Positions 63,491 to 64,000 of a stretch of 64,000 nucleotides of DNA are shown one piece after another. The stretch is taken from contig NZ_AP022870.1 in NCBI RefSeq assembly GCF_011764545.1, positions 8,252,001-8,316,000 on the forward strand, read 5' to 3'. Every line of letters begins with the position of its first letter. The first letter of the stretch is position 1. The notes beneath the pieces were generated by a model. It worked only from the letters and a program-made list of their open reading frames with translations. It did no database searches and was not told the DNA's origin. The DNA is from Phytohabitans flavus (lineage in GTDB: Bacteria; Actinomycetota; Actinomycetes; Mycobacteriales; Micromonosporaceae). Both the position numbers and the translations under genes were made by a program.

Positions 63491-63596
63491 GTCAGGCACG
63501 TTACGGCCCCTTGACCCGGCCCGCTACCCGGCCGCTCGTGGCTTGACGCACTTCCCAGAGCCCGCTGAAAGTCCCTTAAGAATCGAGCCGCTGGGG

Positions 63597-64000
63597 TCAG
63601 ACCTTCTGCCGTGGACGCTTCGCCTGCGACGGCACCGGGTGTGCCTCCGGCGCCTCTGGCGGGCCGTCCGGCGTGAGCAGCAGCTCGTGCAGCTCAGCAC
63701 TGCACCGGGCGACCTCGTCAAGGTACGCGTTGTGGCCCAGCGAGCGCGGCCGCGGGATCTTGACTTCGACGATCCGCCGGAGCCGGCCGGGGCGCGGGCT
63801 GAGCACGACGACGCGGTCGGCGAGCAGCACGGCCTCGTCGATCGAGTGTGTGACGAAGACGGTGGTGGCGCCCAGATCCATGTGCACCCGCTGGAGCTCG
63901 GTCGAGAGCTCCTCGCGGGTGAGCGCGTCCAATGCGGAGAACGGCTCGTCCATCAGCATCACCTTGGGCCGCTGGATCAGTGCCCGGCACAGCGCTACCC
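63597..64000 (-). CDS. ABC transporter ATPase, nitrate/sulfonate/taurine type (partial)
   Basis: The gene enters from the right edge and its stop is at 63597-63599. The visible 134 residues hold ALCRALIQRPKVMLMDEPFS (Q-to-Walker B region), SALDALTREEL (D-loop), and VFVTHSIDEAVLLADRVVVL (H-loop), then a C-terminal tail. The pattern matches SsuB/TauB/NrtD-like importers that supply ATP power. Walker A lies outside the window. The specific substrate cannot be told. No break is seen. Confidence 0.88.
   Translation of the reverse strand, partial: VALCRALIQRPKVMLMDEPFSALDALTREELSTELQRVHMDLGATTVFVTHSIDEAVLLADRVVVLSPRPGRLRRIVEVKIPRPRSLGHNAYLDEVARCSAELHELLLTPDGPPEAPEAHPVPSQAKRPRQKV

Overview
The window is high-GC actinobacterial chromosome. 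The protein sequences (rpoB, rpoC, nusG, the intergenic tRNAs), the gene order, and the frequent GTG/TTG starts point to Micromonosporaceae (Actinoplanes/Dactylosporangium/Phytohabitans-like). The genus is an inference.

Layout. (1) 1-5664: right-hand end of an integrative element of the pSAM2/AICE type. A tightly overlapped operon runs through small proteins, a DUF2637/SpdB-like membrane protein, a RepSA-like initiator, an excisionase and a tyrosine integrase. It is followed by a palindrome-rich spacer, a two-gene toxin-antitoxin-like pair, and a 3' tRNA-Tyr fragment marking the attachment site. (2) 5941-8840: a complete 2.9-kb IS21-family element with an 8-bp target duplication. (3) 8849-12396: a tiny signal-peptide protein with a repeated EYDWS motif, a membrane GGDEF/EAL protein, and a 55-bp-arm inverted repeat. 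(4) 12512-32182: tRNA-Thr, tRNA-Met, rpmG, two MaoC/Had-type dehydratase subunits, tRNA-Trp, secE, nusG, rplK, rplA, L10 leader, rplJ, rplL, rpoB, rpoC, two DUF4190-like membrane proteins, then the str operon (rpsL, rpsG, fusA, tuf). (5) 32463-49660: S10, spc and alpha operons from rpsJ to rplQ, with secY, adk, map, a DUF1707 protein, infA and rpmJ inside. (6) 49731-54627: truA, an RsmC-like methyltransferase, an ABC-F ATPase and a CopC-CopD fusion. (7) 54628-54787: a 160-bp hairpin MITE. (8) 54860-60646: a TPP-riboswitch-controlled thiamine operon, thiE-thiO-thiS-thiG-thiE2-thiD-thiC. (9) 60709-64000: an O-methyltransferase, a leftward membrane protein with a Pro-rich tail, and the 3' part of a nitrate/sulfonate-type ABC ATPase cut by the window edge.

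Functionally most of the window is the transcription/translation core: RNA polymerase subunits, elongation factors, about 30 ribosomal proteins, Sec components, Adk, Map and IF1. Thiamine synthesis and accessory elements are attached to it.

A caution for any user: at least 18 single-base losses, all in G or C runs, break or fuse genes from rpoB to the end of the window. The affected genes are rpoB twice, rpsL, fusA, rplC, rplW, rplO, secY, rpsD, thiS, thiG, thiE2 twice, two DUF genes, and the leftward membrane gene three times. Because many of these genes are essential, I read the losses as sequencing/assembly errors. I give each gene over its full intended span.
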